Assembly: GCF_000730285.1 (NCBI RefSeq)
Contig: NZ_CP007174.1
Coordinates: forward strand, 806,001-870,000
DNA: 64,000 nucleotides
Source: Candidatus Nitrososphaera evergladensis SR1
Lineage (GTDB): Archaea; Thermoproteota; Nitrososphaeria; Nitrososphaerales; Nitrososphaeraceae
Direction of reading: 5' to 3'
The first letter of the stretch is position 1. Every line of letters starts with the position of its first letter. The notes beneath the pieces were generated by a model, which was given only the letters and a program-made list of their open reading frames with translations, was not told the origin of the DNA and searched no databases. Both the position numbers and the translations under genes were made by a program. Shown piece by piece: positions 41,259 to 50,300 of the stretch.

Positions 41259-42530
41259 TCACGGCTCAATCGAAAGTATCGATATGCTATTCATTGATTC
41301 GTGAGTTTGGTAAATGCTATGATTGTCTGGGTCATACGCAATATCGTGTGAGCCCGGTAATGTAGAGATGTTATCGATGACCGTCAGGCTTTCAGTATCT
41401 ATTACAGATAGCACGCCAACTCCGTAATGGACAACGTAGAGGTAATTGTTATCGGGATTGAAAACAATGGCAGTTGGTGAGGACGAGAGTAGCTCCTCCT
41501 TGCCAGTCATTTGCTCAATCCTTTCCGTAAAATTACCATATACCACGACCTTTTGTGTAGAAGGGTCGTGTCTATAGCCATATGGAGTATCCGGAATTCG
41601 TATGGTATCGGTAATCTTGTAGTTGTCAGTACTTATCACAAATACCTCTCCTGACAACGATGTTACATATACACGAGGATAGTGCGAGTCAAGCGCTATA
41701 TTTGATGGAACATTATCGTATGTCGAAACTGTGGCGATAACATCATGTGTATTAGTATCGATTACCGCTATTCCTGCTCCAGCATAGCTACCACCGAACA
41801 TAGCGACATACATCTTTTCATCATCAGGGTCGTATACGATGTCAGTCATGAACGTTCCATCTCGCAGCTTGATATTGTCAATGACCTCTAGAGTTTCATC
41901 GTCGACCACCGAAATAGTGCCTGAATTTACAACGTATACTTTGTTGTGATCTGTGTCAACGGCAAGTCTTCCCAGCTCACCGGAAATCTTTATTTCGCCT
42001 ACAATCTTATGGTCCGAATCACTTATCACCGAGACTTTGCCGTACGGTGCGTTTGCCGCAAATATGTAACCCATTGCAGGATCGTAAGCTAGCCCCAGAG
42101 GTCCGGCAAAGGAAAAAGTGTCATTTCTTTCCGCTATTGGAATGACATCTATCGCTGTATCTGTGGTTGCATCCATTACGACGACAGAGTGAGTGGCAGA
42201 GCTGGCCACATACATCTCGCGGGTTTCAGAATCATATGCCATCCCAACAGGCACAAGGAAGGGAAAGTTGCCGTCGGCATTAGCGACTTCCTCGTACTTC
42301 ATTTTATCATTATCCAATAATGTTGATTTGACAACTTGGCTACTGTCAAATGTTGGAGATGAGAAGTTCGTCTTTTCATCTTTGGAATGTTCGATTTTGT
42401 CATCCTCACTATCATCTGCAAAAGCTACAACTCTGCCGTAAGGAAAAGAAGGAGGATGGAGAACAGCAGATGTTGACAGAAGAATCAGGGCCGCCGCTGA
42501 AACTGCCAATTCTAATGCGGCCTTTGACAT
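41259..42530 (-). CDS. Secreted YVTN-type beta-propeller protein
   Basis: 423 residues with an N-terminal signal peptide (LELAVSAAALILLSTSAVL). After an acidic linker come about seven repeats of the YVTN/NHL kind, recurring roughly every 45 residues, with motifs such as MYVASSATHSVVVMD, IFAANAPYGKVSVISD, VYVVNSGTISVVDD and YVVHYGVGVLSVID. Such propellers sit on archaeal surfaces. No catalytic residues are evident. Lies alone between tRNA-Lys and a small gene. Confidence 0.85.
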   Translation of the reverse strand: MSKAALELAVSAAALILLSTSAVLHPPSFPYGRVVAFADDSEDDKIEHSKDEKTNFSSPTFDSSQVVKSTLLDNDKMKYEEVANADGNFPFLVPVGMAYDSETREMYVASSATHSVVVMDATTDTAIDVIPIAERNDTFSFAGPLGLAYDPAMGYIFAANAPYGKVSVISDSDHKIVGEIKISGELGRLAVDTDHNKVYVVNSGTISVVDDETLEVIDNIKLRDGTFMTDIVYDPDDEKMYVAMFGGSYAGAGIAVIDTNTHDVIATVSTYDNVPSNIALDSHYPRVYVTSLSGEVFVISTDNYKITDTIRIPDTPYGYRHDPSTQKVVVYGNFTERIEQMTGKEELLSSSPTAIVFNPDNNYLYVVHYGVGVLSVIDTESLTVIDNISTLPGSHDIAYDPDNHSIYQTHESMNSISILSIEP

Positions 42531-42800
42531 ATAATTAGAAAGGAGTGCAGACCATTTTATTAAGCAAAGAGGAGATTGATTCGATAACCGAAAACACGTA
42601 GAGGGCTTCTTTTGGATCCTACCTGACTCGTCTTTCTATATGCAGTATTCAAATCACGCCGAACCCGCGTCCCGTCACACTCTAAAACAATAAACACGTT
42701 GTATAGAGATTTTGTCCTATCAATAGCATCACATAACAACGTCGAGTCGGTGACATTGCGATGCCTGCAATCTTATATCACTTTTCTGCGCAGAAAAACT

Positions 42801-42989
42801 GTGGAGCGCAGACAAACCGATACACTGGCAATAGTGCTGCTAGTCATATCTGTTGCTACGCTGGCCGCTTCGCTCGTCTTCTTGTCTCTCGGGTTCTTTG
42901 TCTTCTTTTTCTTTTTGCCGATCACTTTCGGCATACCGTGGTCAATTAAGCGCCTTATGAAGAAAGGCAGTCGAACTGTCGGCGAATAG
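42801..42989 (+). CDS. Small membrane protein (start uncertain)
   Basis: 62 residues from a GTG at 42801; the frame extends to 42699 with a leader lacking convincing codon use. It holds two hydrophobic segments, LAIVLLVISVATLAASLVFL and FFVFFFFLPITFGIPW, followed by a basic tail SIKRLMKKGSRTVGE. Unknown function. A hairpin terminator follows at 43003. Confidence 0.5.
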   Translation: MERRQTDTLAIVLLVISVATLAASLVFLSLGFFVFFFFLPITFGIPWSIKRLMKKGSRTVGE

Positions 42990-43002
42990 CGCCCTATAGG
43001 AG

Positions 43003-43027
43003 AGAGGCGTGCACGCCTCTCTTTTTA
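43003..43027 (+). terminator. Hairpin with T-run (intrinsic-terminator-like)
   Basis: GAGAGGCGTG and CACGCCTCTC form a perfect 20-base palindrome at 43003-43022, directly followed by TTTTTATT. It ends the transcript of the small membrane protein gene. Confidence 0.7.
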
Positions 43028-43039
43028 TTATGATATAGA

Positions 43040-43252
43040 ATGCCTGTGGACACAAACAAAATGAAGGAAGCATATGCTGCTTTTCAAAAAGCTACTCTTG
43101 AGACCCCGCAAGTAGTCACTAAAACCGGACGGACACAAGAGGCTAAATGTAGTACTGATTCATCCGGCAATGTCTCTTGCCCTTGTGAAGCGTCGAGCCC
43201 TAACCAATACGCCCCGGACCTAGTGGTGGAGGAGGTGGTGGCAACTCTCTGA
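43040..43252 (+). CDS. Hypothetical 70-residue protein with Cys motif
   Basis: Begins MPVDTNKMKEAYAAFQKATL, then a Ser/Thr part with CSTDSSGNVSCPCEASSP, three Cys possibly forming a metal or disulfide site, and an acidic VVEEVVATL end. No membrane segment. The start lies 18 bases after the preceding hairpin's stem, so it needs its own promoter, which is not obvious. Modest support. Confidence 0.45.
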   Translation: MPVDTNKMKEAYAAFQKATLETPQVVTKTGRTQEAKCSTDSSGNVSCPCEASSPNQYAPDLVVEEVVATL

Positions 43253-43292
43253 CTACAAGAGCTCACAGCCTCCTGAGGCGCCAACGAGATCG

Positions 43293-43766
43293 TCAGGCCT
43301 TGCCCCACACGGGATAGGAGCAACCAAAGCCCTCCAAGCACACGCTTAGCCATACGGAGGTGCCCTCCTTGATGCTCAGGTTCTTGTGCCCGCAGCCATC
43401 CTTGACGCCGGTGTGGTCGGAAACCGACCCTCTCCATTCGCCATTCCAAAACAGCCACGTGGTCACCGTTTTGCCATCGCCCTTTTTGTCGCAGGCGTAC
43501 AGGTGCTCGCCAGAAGCCTTGAATTCACCATATCCGCGGTAAACGTCGTTTCCATAGAACTTGACTATTATGTCATTGCCTTGCGCGGTGACTTTTACTG
43601 ATTGGTTATCGTTGCCGTTGGCAGCAAATGAAGGCATACTACTGGCTTCAGCTGCTGCTTCTTGCGCGCTGGCATAGCTAAGCGGCGCAGCAAGAACAAT
43701 CGCAGCCGCCGCCAACAAGAACAAATTCCATTTCTTTGTCCTGAACGTGTTCATAACAGTTCCCAT
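43293..43766 (-). CDS. Secreted hypothetical protein with Cys-rich beta domain
   Basis: 157 residues with a signal peptide (NLFLLAAAAIVLAAPLSYASA, cleavage near residue 35). The mature part is beta-rich: VKVTAQGNDIIVKFYGNDVY, then four Cys (YACDKKG, DGCGHK, VCLEGFGC) that could form two disulfides. Family not recognised. Start at ATG 43766; an internal ATG at 43754 is also possible. An inverted repeat spans the start. Confidence 0.7.
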   Translation of the reverse strand: MGTVMNTFRTKKWNLFLLAAAAIVLAAPLSYASAQEAAAEASSMPSFAANGNDNQSVKVTAQGNDIIVKFYGNDVYRGYGEFKASGEHLYACDKKGDGKTVTTWLFWNGEWRGSVSDHTGVKDGCGHKNLSIKEGTSVWLSVCLEGFGCSYPVWGKA

Positions 43767-43777
43767 TGTTGGGAACT
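43758..43777 (-). promoter_or_regulatory. Inverted repeat over the start codon of the secreted-protein gene
   Basis: Arms AGTTCCCA and TGGGAACT with a 4-base TTGT spacer. It includes the start codon at 43764-43766, so it could be an operator or a hairpin in the mRNA that controls initiation. Confidence 0.4.
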
Positions 43778-43928
43778 AATTCAAAATCGCTAATAAGATT
43801 AGTGCCCTTATATTCTGGATCACTTTTTGATTATTTTCTTACAGACAAAATAGGTTTGGCTATGTAATATCGTAGACTAGATTTTCAGACAATCAAATCA
43901 GAAAACATCTCAAATCGTCATTATTGTT

Positions 43929-44534
43929 TTATTGCTTACTCGACGCTGCTCCTATTATCGCTCTTATTGTTTCGGTCCATACTCTTTGGCTCTCAGAGTT
44001 GCTTGTTTGCAATAGCAACTTGTTTGTCGCCAGACCATTGTAAAGGGCTATGAGGCCTGCGGCAATAGCATCGACGTCGATGTCTTCTCTGAAAAAGCCT
44101 CTCTCAATCTGGGCCTTTAGAAATTCTTTTACGGCTTGGTATACCTTGTTCTGATTTTCAGCCAATATCTTCCTTAACTTTGGGTTGCGCGTGGACAATG
44201 CAATCATTTCAAACCATATCGTGTCAGCGCCAAGACTCGCCCTACGATATTCATCATAAAATCTCTCGGCATCTGACATGATGTTCTCTTTCTTGCTGAA
44301 TAATCTGGATAGCTGATTTCTTAATTGTTCCAGGTTGTATTCACATAATGCAAAGAAGAGGTCTTCCTTACTCTTGAAGTAAAGGTACAGCGTGCCCTTG
44401 GCCAACCCGCATGATGCGGCGATATCTTCCATTCTTGTTTTGTCAAACCCTTTCTTGGCAAAGTTCTCAACCGCTGACTGAATAATCCTCTCCCTGAGCT
44501 CTGCCCTGTACTGTGAAGTAGCTCTTGTTCGCAT
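43929..44534 (-). CDS. TetR-family transcriptional regulator
   Basis: 201 residues. The N-terminal DNA-binding domain is textbook: RERIIQSAVENFAKKGFDK, TRMEDIAASCGLAKGTLYLY and FKSKEDLFFALCEYN. The C-terminal ligand-binding part is all helical. It is divergent from a multi-spanning membrane protein gene, and a perfect 30-base palindrome with TATA-like outer bases lies between them. It likely represses itself and the membrane protein. Confidence 0.95.
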   Translation of the reverse strand: MRTRATSQYRAELRERIIQSAVENFAKKGFDKTRMEDIAASCGLAKGTLYLYFKSKEDLFFALCEYNLEQLRNQLSRLFSKKENIMSDAERFYDEYRRASLGADTIWFEMIALSTRNPKLRKILAENQNKVYQAVKEFLKAQIERGFFREDIDVDAIAAGLIALYNGLATNKLLLQTSNSESQRVWTETIRAIIGAASSKQ

Positions 44535-44580
44535 CGTGTACTTGCTTTCTCCTTGGGTACTTGTAAAACCCTTTACTTAA

Positions 44581-44610
44581 TAAATATGACTGACCAGTCA
44601 GTCATATTTA
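44581..44610. promoter_or_regulatory. Perfect 30-bp palindrome, TetR operator
   Basis: Arms TAAATATGACTGAC and GTCAGTCATATTTA (14 bases each) around a central CA. The core TGACTGAC/GTCAGTCA is typical of TetR-family operators, and each outer TAAATAT end can be a TATA element for one of the two divergent genes. Distances: 47 bases to the tetR ATG, 27 to the ATG at 44637. Confidence 0.85.
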
Positions 44611-44636
44611 TTAATGACTGCACCGTATTAACTGCC

Positions 44637-45731
44637 ATGTCGTTGAAGTTGTCTACTTCGCGCATGAACATCCTGCTTGCAGCATTGCTCGTGGCTACTG
44701 CCGGCGGAATCCTGCAGATAGGCGGTGCCAGCTGGGACATTACATCTCATATCCTGAGGCAGCCGGAAACGTTTTTCACTCCATCCCATGCGGTGCTCTA
44801 CACAGGCGCAGGCCTGACCGTTATTGCAGCAACCATTGGTTTGTTTGTTTTTCTGAAAAATAAAGAGGAAATTCGCAGCAGGTCGTTTAACACTGCTTTT
44901 AAATTATTGATAGTAGGAGCGGCCATACAGCTCGTCTCCGGGCCCGGCGACTTTATGTGGCACTCTGTCTTTGGCGTCGACGGTCTTATGAGCCCGCCTC
45001 ACCTGTCGCTTGCAACGGGCATCTTGATTGGTACTATTGCAACTGTAGTCGGGCTTGCAAGGATTTTGCCGCACATTGAATCAAAGAGGAATCAGGGGTT
45101 CGCTAAAATTGCGATGGTCCCGGCGTTTGCAGCTCTCTGGTTTTCAACCATCTGGTACATCTTTTTCTTTGTGCTGCCCCTCTCAAACGGCCAGCACTTT
45201 ACGTTCAACCCTGACCCAGCGGCCGCCATAGTAATTGCAACTACCGTCCTTCCGTTCATGAGCGCATTGATATTCCTTGTGTCCGCCAGAACCATCGGCA
45301 GGCTGGGCGCAGCGACTGCGGTTGCAGGCGCTGTAATCAGCATGAACGTGCTTGCAAACATTGTTCCGGCATACCAATTCTTGGGGTCATTCCTTCCTTG
45401 GCAATTGCTCGCCCTCATTCCAGCCATCGTTGGAGCAGACATTGCTATCCATAAAGCGCGCCCCCGGACAGGGATGATGATTGCAGGAGCCTTGATTGGC
45501 ATCACGTTCTATGTCTTTAACTATCCCATGCTTCCAATGGCGTTTGCAGAAATCCTGCATCAGCCTAATGCATCCTTCGCTGACATCCTGCCAAGCATGT
45601 ATCCTACACTCTGGCAGGTCATTGGCATGACGGCTGTCCCAAGCGCGCTTGCGGGCATCATCGGCGCAATAATGGGATCAAAGATAATAGAAAAGCCGCA
45701 AGCTCGCGTGATAAGTGCTACCAAGACATGA
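44637..45731 (+). CDS. Multi-spanning membrane protein controlled by TetR
   Basis: 364 residues from the ATG at 44637; the longer frame to 44553 runs through the operator and is rejected. About ten hydrophobic segments and short loops, with conserved-looking polar spots inside helices: GGASWDITSHIL, TPSHAVLYTGAG, GPGDFMWHSVFGVDG and SPPHLSLATGILIG. The His and Asp residues in these helices suggest a metal or proton path. No family is recognised; it might be an efflux or signalling protein. Confidence 0.8.
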   Translation: MSLKLSTSRMNILLAALLVATAGGILQIGGASWDITSHILRQPETFFTPSHAVLYTGAGLTVIAATIGLFVFLKNKEEIRSRSFNTAFKLLIVGAAIQLVSGPGDFMWHSVFGVDGLMSPPHLSLATGILIGTIATVVGLARILPHIESKRNQGFAKIAMVPAFAALWFSTIWYIFFFVLPLSNGQHFTFNPDPAAAIVIATTVLPFMSALIFLVSARTIGRLGAATAVAGAVISMNVLANIVPAYQFLGSFLPWQLLALIPAIVGADIAIHKARPRTGMMIAGALIGITFYVFNYPMLPMAFAEILHQPNASFADILPSMYPTLWQVIGMTAVPSALAGIIGAIMGSKIIEKPQARVISATKT

Positions 45732-45900
45732 TAAGGTTCAGGCTGGGGTACAAGCACCCCGGCGTCCATTATTATTATTGACAAGCTTTGATCACTGCAG
45801 GATTAATGGGGCCGCGAATTACTCCCTGATGATTTACATTTTTTTCGTCCTTCGATCTAAAAGTTCTGTGCAGTAGCTGACTTCTGCTGCTTGATCATCA

Positions 45901-47832
45901 TCAAATAATCATTTCAACTAATTTTTTCAAATTATCGATGTGGGTGGATGTAGCTGGTCGATCCACTCCCCATCCCCACAGGACCTTCCACTCGGATTCG
46001 CTTGCAGGAACCGCAGCCATGTTTGGGAAGCAGTGCTTCATCCCGTCATTATTATCATAAAAGGCAGGGCACTCGAAAACAATTTTTCCACCGGCAAAGG
46101 CAGTAGAGTCACTCGATGATGATGTAGTAGCTATGCCAGCCTGAAAGAAATTTACGTTTCCCCACAGCGAAGTTACTAAAGGGTTGTCGGCCGGGAAAAA
46201 GCCGTTGATCGATATGACCCCGAGATTAAAATACGGATTCTCAATTTCAGGCGCCGTAAATGAACTGTACTTTATCCAGCTATCTGAATCGACAGTACGG
46301 TAATACCAGTTCACTGTCCTTCCATCTCTTGCCCATTCCATAGCGATAGCGAGAAAAGACTTTGGGATGTTGTTATTAATGGGCACCACTGATTCATGCA
46401 TTATCGACCTCCAAGGAAAACCAGAGCATGCCGCATTTTGATCGCATGTCTCCCAAGCCCTTGCTACAAGGTATTTCGTGCCTTCTTTTGTGAATAATAC
46501 GTCTGCCCTGTAGCCATAGTCCAGGCCATCCTTGCAGCAGTTTGGCGACTGGGCTCCAATCCCTGCAAGAAGGATGTCATTATCATCATCATTGCCAGTA
46601 TTTTCATTTCTTGAGGATAATGATGATGTATTATTATCGATGCCTTGATGCTGGTACAACGAAGTAAAGTTGAGATTGACTTCGACGCGCTTTGTGCTAA
46701 AGTACTGTTCATTGCTGGCTGCGCCTGAATAATACATGGGCGGCGGAATGGATGATAGCATCTTGGGGCAGTTGCCGCCATCTTGATGACCGCTGCTACC
46801 GACGTTTTCGATATCAGGCAGCAAGTCAATCGGAGCAAGGAATGAGGGATGCATGGCGAAAATTCCAAAACCAAAGAATATGGGCACCGATAGAGACGCA
46901 AAAAGTTTCTCCCTTGTCATTTTCAATTTTTTTGAAGACGCCATCATCCCTTTCGGCCCATTAGCATTCAGATGGTTATTGTTAGGCTGAACAAGATGAC
47001 GACGATGATGATGATAATAGGAATAACCAATCCTGCTTCCAGCAATCCCGCTCAACGCTGACCCACCAATTGCCACAACTAGTTGGATCACCTGCCAAAA
47101 ACTATCATCATTGTTGTTGTCAGGGAACGTCAAGGCCTCAAAAAGAACAAAGAGCACCGTCTGACCAAGCACCGATGCACCAATCGCCCATTTTTGACTA
47201 CTATTGTTATTGCCGCTGCCAAGTTGCGAAGCAGTCAGTCCTGCCAACAAGAAAGGTACCGTCACATAATAGAAGAACAAGAGTGCACGAAACGTTGGCT
47301 CGCTTGGCACATCGTACAGCAAAGATGCAGGATAAATCCCGACAAAAATCGCAACCACAGTTGAAGCAAACAGGGGATGAATCGACGACGGCGATGATGT
47401 TGCAGCTATTGCTGCCTTATCGTATTCGTCACCCTCGTCGTCATTGTTCAAAGTAAGACGAGCCCATTTGCCGCGGATCAAGCCCGCTGCTGAGGCACTG
47501 AATAACAGTAGAAAAAGCCGGACCTCTCCAAGCCCATCAGGCCCAACGTAGTAGCACTCCCTTGCCTCGCAAAATTGGTACAAGACCAAAACTAGTGATA
47601 GTACAGCCGCTGCACACCCGATGATGTAATAGTTAACGTTGCCTCCCTTGCGAATGTTCAACCCTGCAAAATAGCCAAGTGCAACTGCAGAAGCTACAAA
47701 GAAGAAAAGCCTAGCACCTGAATAAAAAAAGAAAGTATTGTCATTGATCTCATACAAATGAAATGTGTACAATTCAAACAGCCAAGGAGCCACAAAGATG
47801 AGGGCAATGAGGATAAGGCTAATGAATTTCAA
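45901..47832 (-). CDS. Large membrane protein with extracellular C-terminal domain
   Basis: 643 residues. The first 320 hold about nine hydrophobic segments (for example FISLILIALIFVAPWLFELY, FRALLFFYYVTVPFLLAGLT) with Asn/His-rich loops (YSYYHHHRRHLVQPNNNHL). The last 310 form a soluble domain with paired Cys (SPNCCKDGLD, ETCDQNAACSGFPW), aromatic residues and a beta-sandwich look. The role is unknown; the shape fits a surface sensor or binding protein. Codon repeats of AAT/GAT give several poly-Asn/Asp spots. Confidence 0.7.
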   Translation of the reverse strand: MKFISLILIALIFVAPWLFELYTFHLYEINDNTFFFYSGARLFFFVASAVALGYFAGLNIRKGGNVNYYIIGCAAAVLSLVLVLYQFCEARECYYVGPDGLGEVRLFLLLFSASAAGLIRGKWARLTLNNDDEGDEYDKAAIAATSSPSSIHPLFASTVVAIFVGIYPASLLYDVPSEPTFRALLFFYYVTVPFLLAGLTASQLGSGNNNSSQKWAIGASVLGQTVLFVLFEALTFPDNNNDDSFWQVIQLVVAIGGSALSGIAGSRIGYSYYHHHRRHLVQPNNNHLNANGPKGMMASSKKLKMTREKLFASLSVPIFFGFGIFAMHPSFLAPIDLLPDIENVGSSGHQDGGNCPKMLSSIPPPMYYSGAASNEQYFSTKRVEVNLNFTSLYQHQGIDNNTSSLSSRNENTGNDDDNDILLAGIGAQSPNCCKDGLDYGYRADVLFTKEGTKYLVARAWETCDQNAACSGFPWRSIMHESVVPINNNIPKSFLAIAMEWARDGRTVNWYYRTVDSDSWIKYSSFTAPEIENPYFNLGVISINGFFPADNPLVTSLWGNVNFFQAGIATTSSSSDSTAFAGGKIVFECPAFYDNNDGMKHCFPNMAAVPASESEWKVLWGWGVDRPATSTHIDNLKKLVEMII

Positions 47833-48188
47833 CTGGTTTTTGCCAGCTCCACTAGCAGAGACATGTACTACCTAGGAATTCTATATCATTATCTGATTAA
47901 TATTGTGACGTTAGTTCATACGCTGTGCAGCTTTAACCTTCAGTCTATATGCGACGTCGATGCGAAAACATGTCAAAAATTGGGGAGCTAACTGGCACGT
48001 CAGAGAAACCAGCTTTTCAGACCCTGCTTTCGGGCGCAAAGGTTTTGATGGCTTTGGTTAGCCGAAGCGTTTTGTCCTTGGGATCTGTACATTGCATATT
48101 ATACGCTCGCATCTCTGCACCTTTTCTTCCATCGATGAAAAGACAGTGCATGTGGTAGCGGCAGCAATCCTGGATCGAATGACTTTGC
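47833..48188. other. Intergenic region without a supported gene
   Basis: Upstream of the 643-residue membrane protein and downstream of the DUF1326 gene. Open frames here on both strands (for example 47949-48158 plus) are short with atypical composition. The left part is AT-rich and should hold the promoter of the minus-strand gene. No RNA or repeat noticed. Confidence 0.5.
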
Positions 48189-48896
48189 CTATGGCGAATA
48201 TGCAAATTTTGAATAAAAGCCATTCTTGCCCGAGTTGTCCCATTTCATGCCGTGGTCGCTGTAGCTGTGTTTTACGGATTTTGCGACTACCGCCGGAAAA
48301 CCCGGGGCAACGGTCATGGGGACGTTCTCTATCGTGGTTTCTTTGTTCTGGCCCTCTCCACTCGCGATGCCTTCGATTGCCACATCCATTGCAGACGGAA
48401 TCTGCAGGGACCTTTTTCTGCCGTCTGCCTCAAACTTTATCGGAACCGAGCGTACTCCTGCCATGTCGCCGATGAATCCGGCGGCAACCCCAAAAAAGCC
48501 TCCTGCCTGCCCAGAATATATCTTTACAAGGGCATCAGCCTGGTCTTTGTTTGCGCGCTCATCCAGGTACAGGGCTGCCTTCCATTTTGGACCTGTAAAC
48601 ATGTTGCCCGGTGCATGAAATACCGCGACAACATTCAGGCCGTCAAGCCGGGTATTTCCGAAATTGCCCTTTTGAATGTGCCAGGCTACTGTGACATCAC
48701 ATTCGCCGCGATCCGGGTCACCCATAAAAACGCAAGGACACACTACGTCGCAGTTGCAGGCCTCAAAGTAGTCGCCTTCGATCTTCCATGACTGGGGAGC
48801 GGACAAGGTATCTGGATCGTCTTGACGTAAAGATATAAGGTTGTAGGTCAACGGATCGGGATTCCGTTGCAGGTGGCAAAGTATTTTGATGTTCAT
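48189..48896 (-). CDS. DUF1326 domain protein
   Basis: 235 residues. After a 35-residue lead comes the DUF1326 signature: WKIEGDYFEACNCDVVCPC with the Cys cluster, then CDVTVAWHIQKGNFG and LNVVAVFHAPGNM, and a C-terminal half with GPKWKAALYLDERA. The family has a conserved CNC..CPC motif that probably binds a metal; the biochemical role is unknown. The start at 48896 is uncertain; shorter starts within the lead would not touch the domain. Confidence 0.85.
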   Translation of the reverse strand: MNIKILCHLQRNPDPLTYNLISLRQDDPDTLSAPQSWKIEGDYFEACNCDVVCPCVFMGDPDRGECDVTVAWHIQKGNFGNTRLDGLNVVAVFHAPGNMFTGPKWKAALYLDERANKDQADALVKIYSGQAGGFFGVAAGFIGDMAGVRSVPIKFEADGRKRSLQIPSAMDVAIEGIASGEGQNKETTIENVPMTVAPGFPAVVAKSVKHSYSDHGMKWDNSGKNGFYSKFAYSP

Positions 48897-48938
48897 ACTC
48901 GGTTCTTGATTCAGCCTAACAACCTATCGCAAAATCGC

Positions 48939-49403
48939 CTAGTCGGTAACGCCCCTCTGCAGCACTCGGCCAGTATTTGCGTCAACTACAAAGTCGTACT
49001 CTGGTTTTGTGGTGTTTTCAAAGTTTAGAACAACTTTCCAGTAATAGTGGTCTGGCTGCGTATTGTCAAGGGAGTGGGGCATCTTGTCGCCCAGCGTTCC
49101 ATCGTCTTTGTCAACTGCGAAATTTGTTCCGTCCTTGCCGACGTAGATGAGCGCCGTTGAGCCAAGCGCCCCGCCCCTGACTGCGCCCTTTTCATAGCCG
49201 CTCCTTTGATAGGACTCGTCAAGGGCGTCCCTGGAAGCTTTTTCAGCCTCTGTTTCGCCGATTATGGTCGTAATCCTTGTAGAATTGTAATCCGCCGGCT
49301 TTGGCACTTCGACAAGAGGGCTGGCCGCCATGTATGCGACAATAGAGAGCGTCAGGACCATGCCTGCAATCGGCAGCACAATCAGGCCAATTATGAATTT
49401 CAT
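48939..49403 (-). CDS. Membrane-anchored protein with PepSY-like end
   Basis: 154 residues from the ATG at 49403. One signal-anchor helix (FIIGLIVLPIAGMVLTLSIV), then an external part with RITTIIGETEAEKASRDAL and a final YYWKVVLNFENTTKPEYDFV, where a strand plus 'VDANTGRVLQ' resembles PepSY folding-inhibitor domains. Function unknown. It is the last gene of a three-gene operon with 49441-50166 and 50163-50300. Confidence 0.65.
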   Translation of the reverse strand: MKFIIGLIVLPIAGMVLTLSIVAYMAASPLVEVPKPADYNSTRITTIIGETEAEKASRDALDESYQRSGYEKGAVRGGALGSTALIYVGKDGTNFAVDKDDGTLGDKMPHSLDNTQPDHYYWKVVLNFENTTKPEYDFVVDANTGRVLQRGVTD

Positions 49404-49440
49404 GGTCCTGGACAACTTGAAAAACCACTCCTCATAGTTA

Positions 49441-50166
49441 TCATTTCATGGATTCTGCTATCCTGGCAAGTTCGTCTATTGGCATGTGTGCTTCCAATCT
49501 GTAGATTATGTCTTTTTCGTCGTCTACGACCCAGAGAGAAGAGGGGTAGTCATACTGCTCTGCATGTATCGTGACATTGTTTTCGTCAACCGCCACTGAC
49601 GTCCCGGTCCCGGCGTTATATCCTACTGCGTGCCTGTTTCCATCCGAAAATGCGTATTTCCTTGCATCGATGCTTCCTGCGTTTTGCAAAGTCTGGAATC
49701 GCCCTTCCGTATACTGGCTTCCATCAATCCTCTCTGCCGCATTAGTTCCTGCAATGCGTTCACTAAATGGATCTATTCTAATTTCAATGGTGCCGTCATG
49801 CAATGACTTTGGGCCGTCGCCACCGCAGATCGTAGAATTGTAAAACTCCATGAACACCTCCTTGACGCCAGAGTAATCCGCGTACTGGAGCGAATATCCA
49901 GCCGGGAGCGCCGTCGGCAGCGGAACGGCAAAAGGCGCTCTGGCTTTAACAATCTCGATGGGCTGGCCGCAGGCAATCTCTCCATTATCGTTGTACCACG
50001 TGATTTCGCGGTCACGCGGCCTGGCGTCTTGTGAGCCTGTCGCATAGACGGAAAATATCAGCACAAACAGGATTCCCGTGGCAAGGCCTGCCGCCACCGG
50101 AATTGTTGCCGCCCATGCCGCCGATGGCAGTTTCTCCCTGCTAGGCTCTCCCGCTGCCATTCTCAT
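49441..50166 (-). CDS. Membrane-anchored extracellular protein
   Basis: 241 residues from the ATG at 50166, which overlaps the stop of the 45-residue gene in an ATGA. One membrane anchor, AATIPVAAGLATGILFVLIF, then an extracellular domain with paired Cys (EIACGQPIE, STICGGDG) and a C-terminal part DDEKDIIYRLEAHMPIDELA that resembles the ends of MucB/RseB- or DUF4367-type envelope proteins (lipoprotein-like 'LTxxELxxIAESL'). The upstream extension to 50400 is not used. Confidence 0.7.
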   Translation of the reverse strand: MRMAAGEPSREKLPSAAWAATIPVAAGLATGILFVLIFSVYATGSQDARPRDREITWYNDNGEIACGQPIEIVKARAPFAVPLPTALPAGYSLQYADYSGVKEVFMEFYNSTICGGDGPKSLHDGTIEIRIDPFSERIAGTNAAERIDGSQYTEGRFQTLQNAGSIDARKYAFSDGNRHAVGYNAGTGTSVAVDENNVTIHAEQYDYPSSLWVVDDEKDIIYRLEAHMPIDELARIAESMK

Positions 50167-50300
50167 TTCTCCGGCATGATATGCTGTTCTTTTGTATTCT
50201 TGGATGATATGTCGTTGTACGTCGCGGCAGGCAGCATGACAAACATGAAACCAATTGCTAGTGCAAATACCAAAACATACGAGCGCTGGCCAATCAGCAT
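50163..50300 (-). CDS. 45-residue single-helix membrane protein
   Basis: ATG at 50300, TGA at 50163-50165. MLIGQRSYVLVFALAIGFMF is one membrane helix, followed by a polar tail ending HIMPEK. The stop overlaps the start of the next gene (ATGA), so the two are translationally coupled. I recognise no family. Confidence 0.65.
   Translation of the reverse strand: MLIGQRSYVLVFALAIGFMFVMLPAATYNDISSKNTKEQHIMPEK

Noticed and set aside
44553-44636. N-terminal extension of the TetR-controlled membrane protein
   Set aside because: It would be translated through the operator and TATA elements; the ATG at 44637 is the first after the promoter.
47949-48223. Short frames on both strands between the membrane protein and DUF1326 genes
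   Set aside because: Frames overlap each other, composition is atypical and no promoter or similarity supports either.
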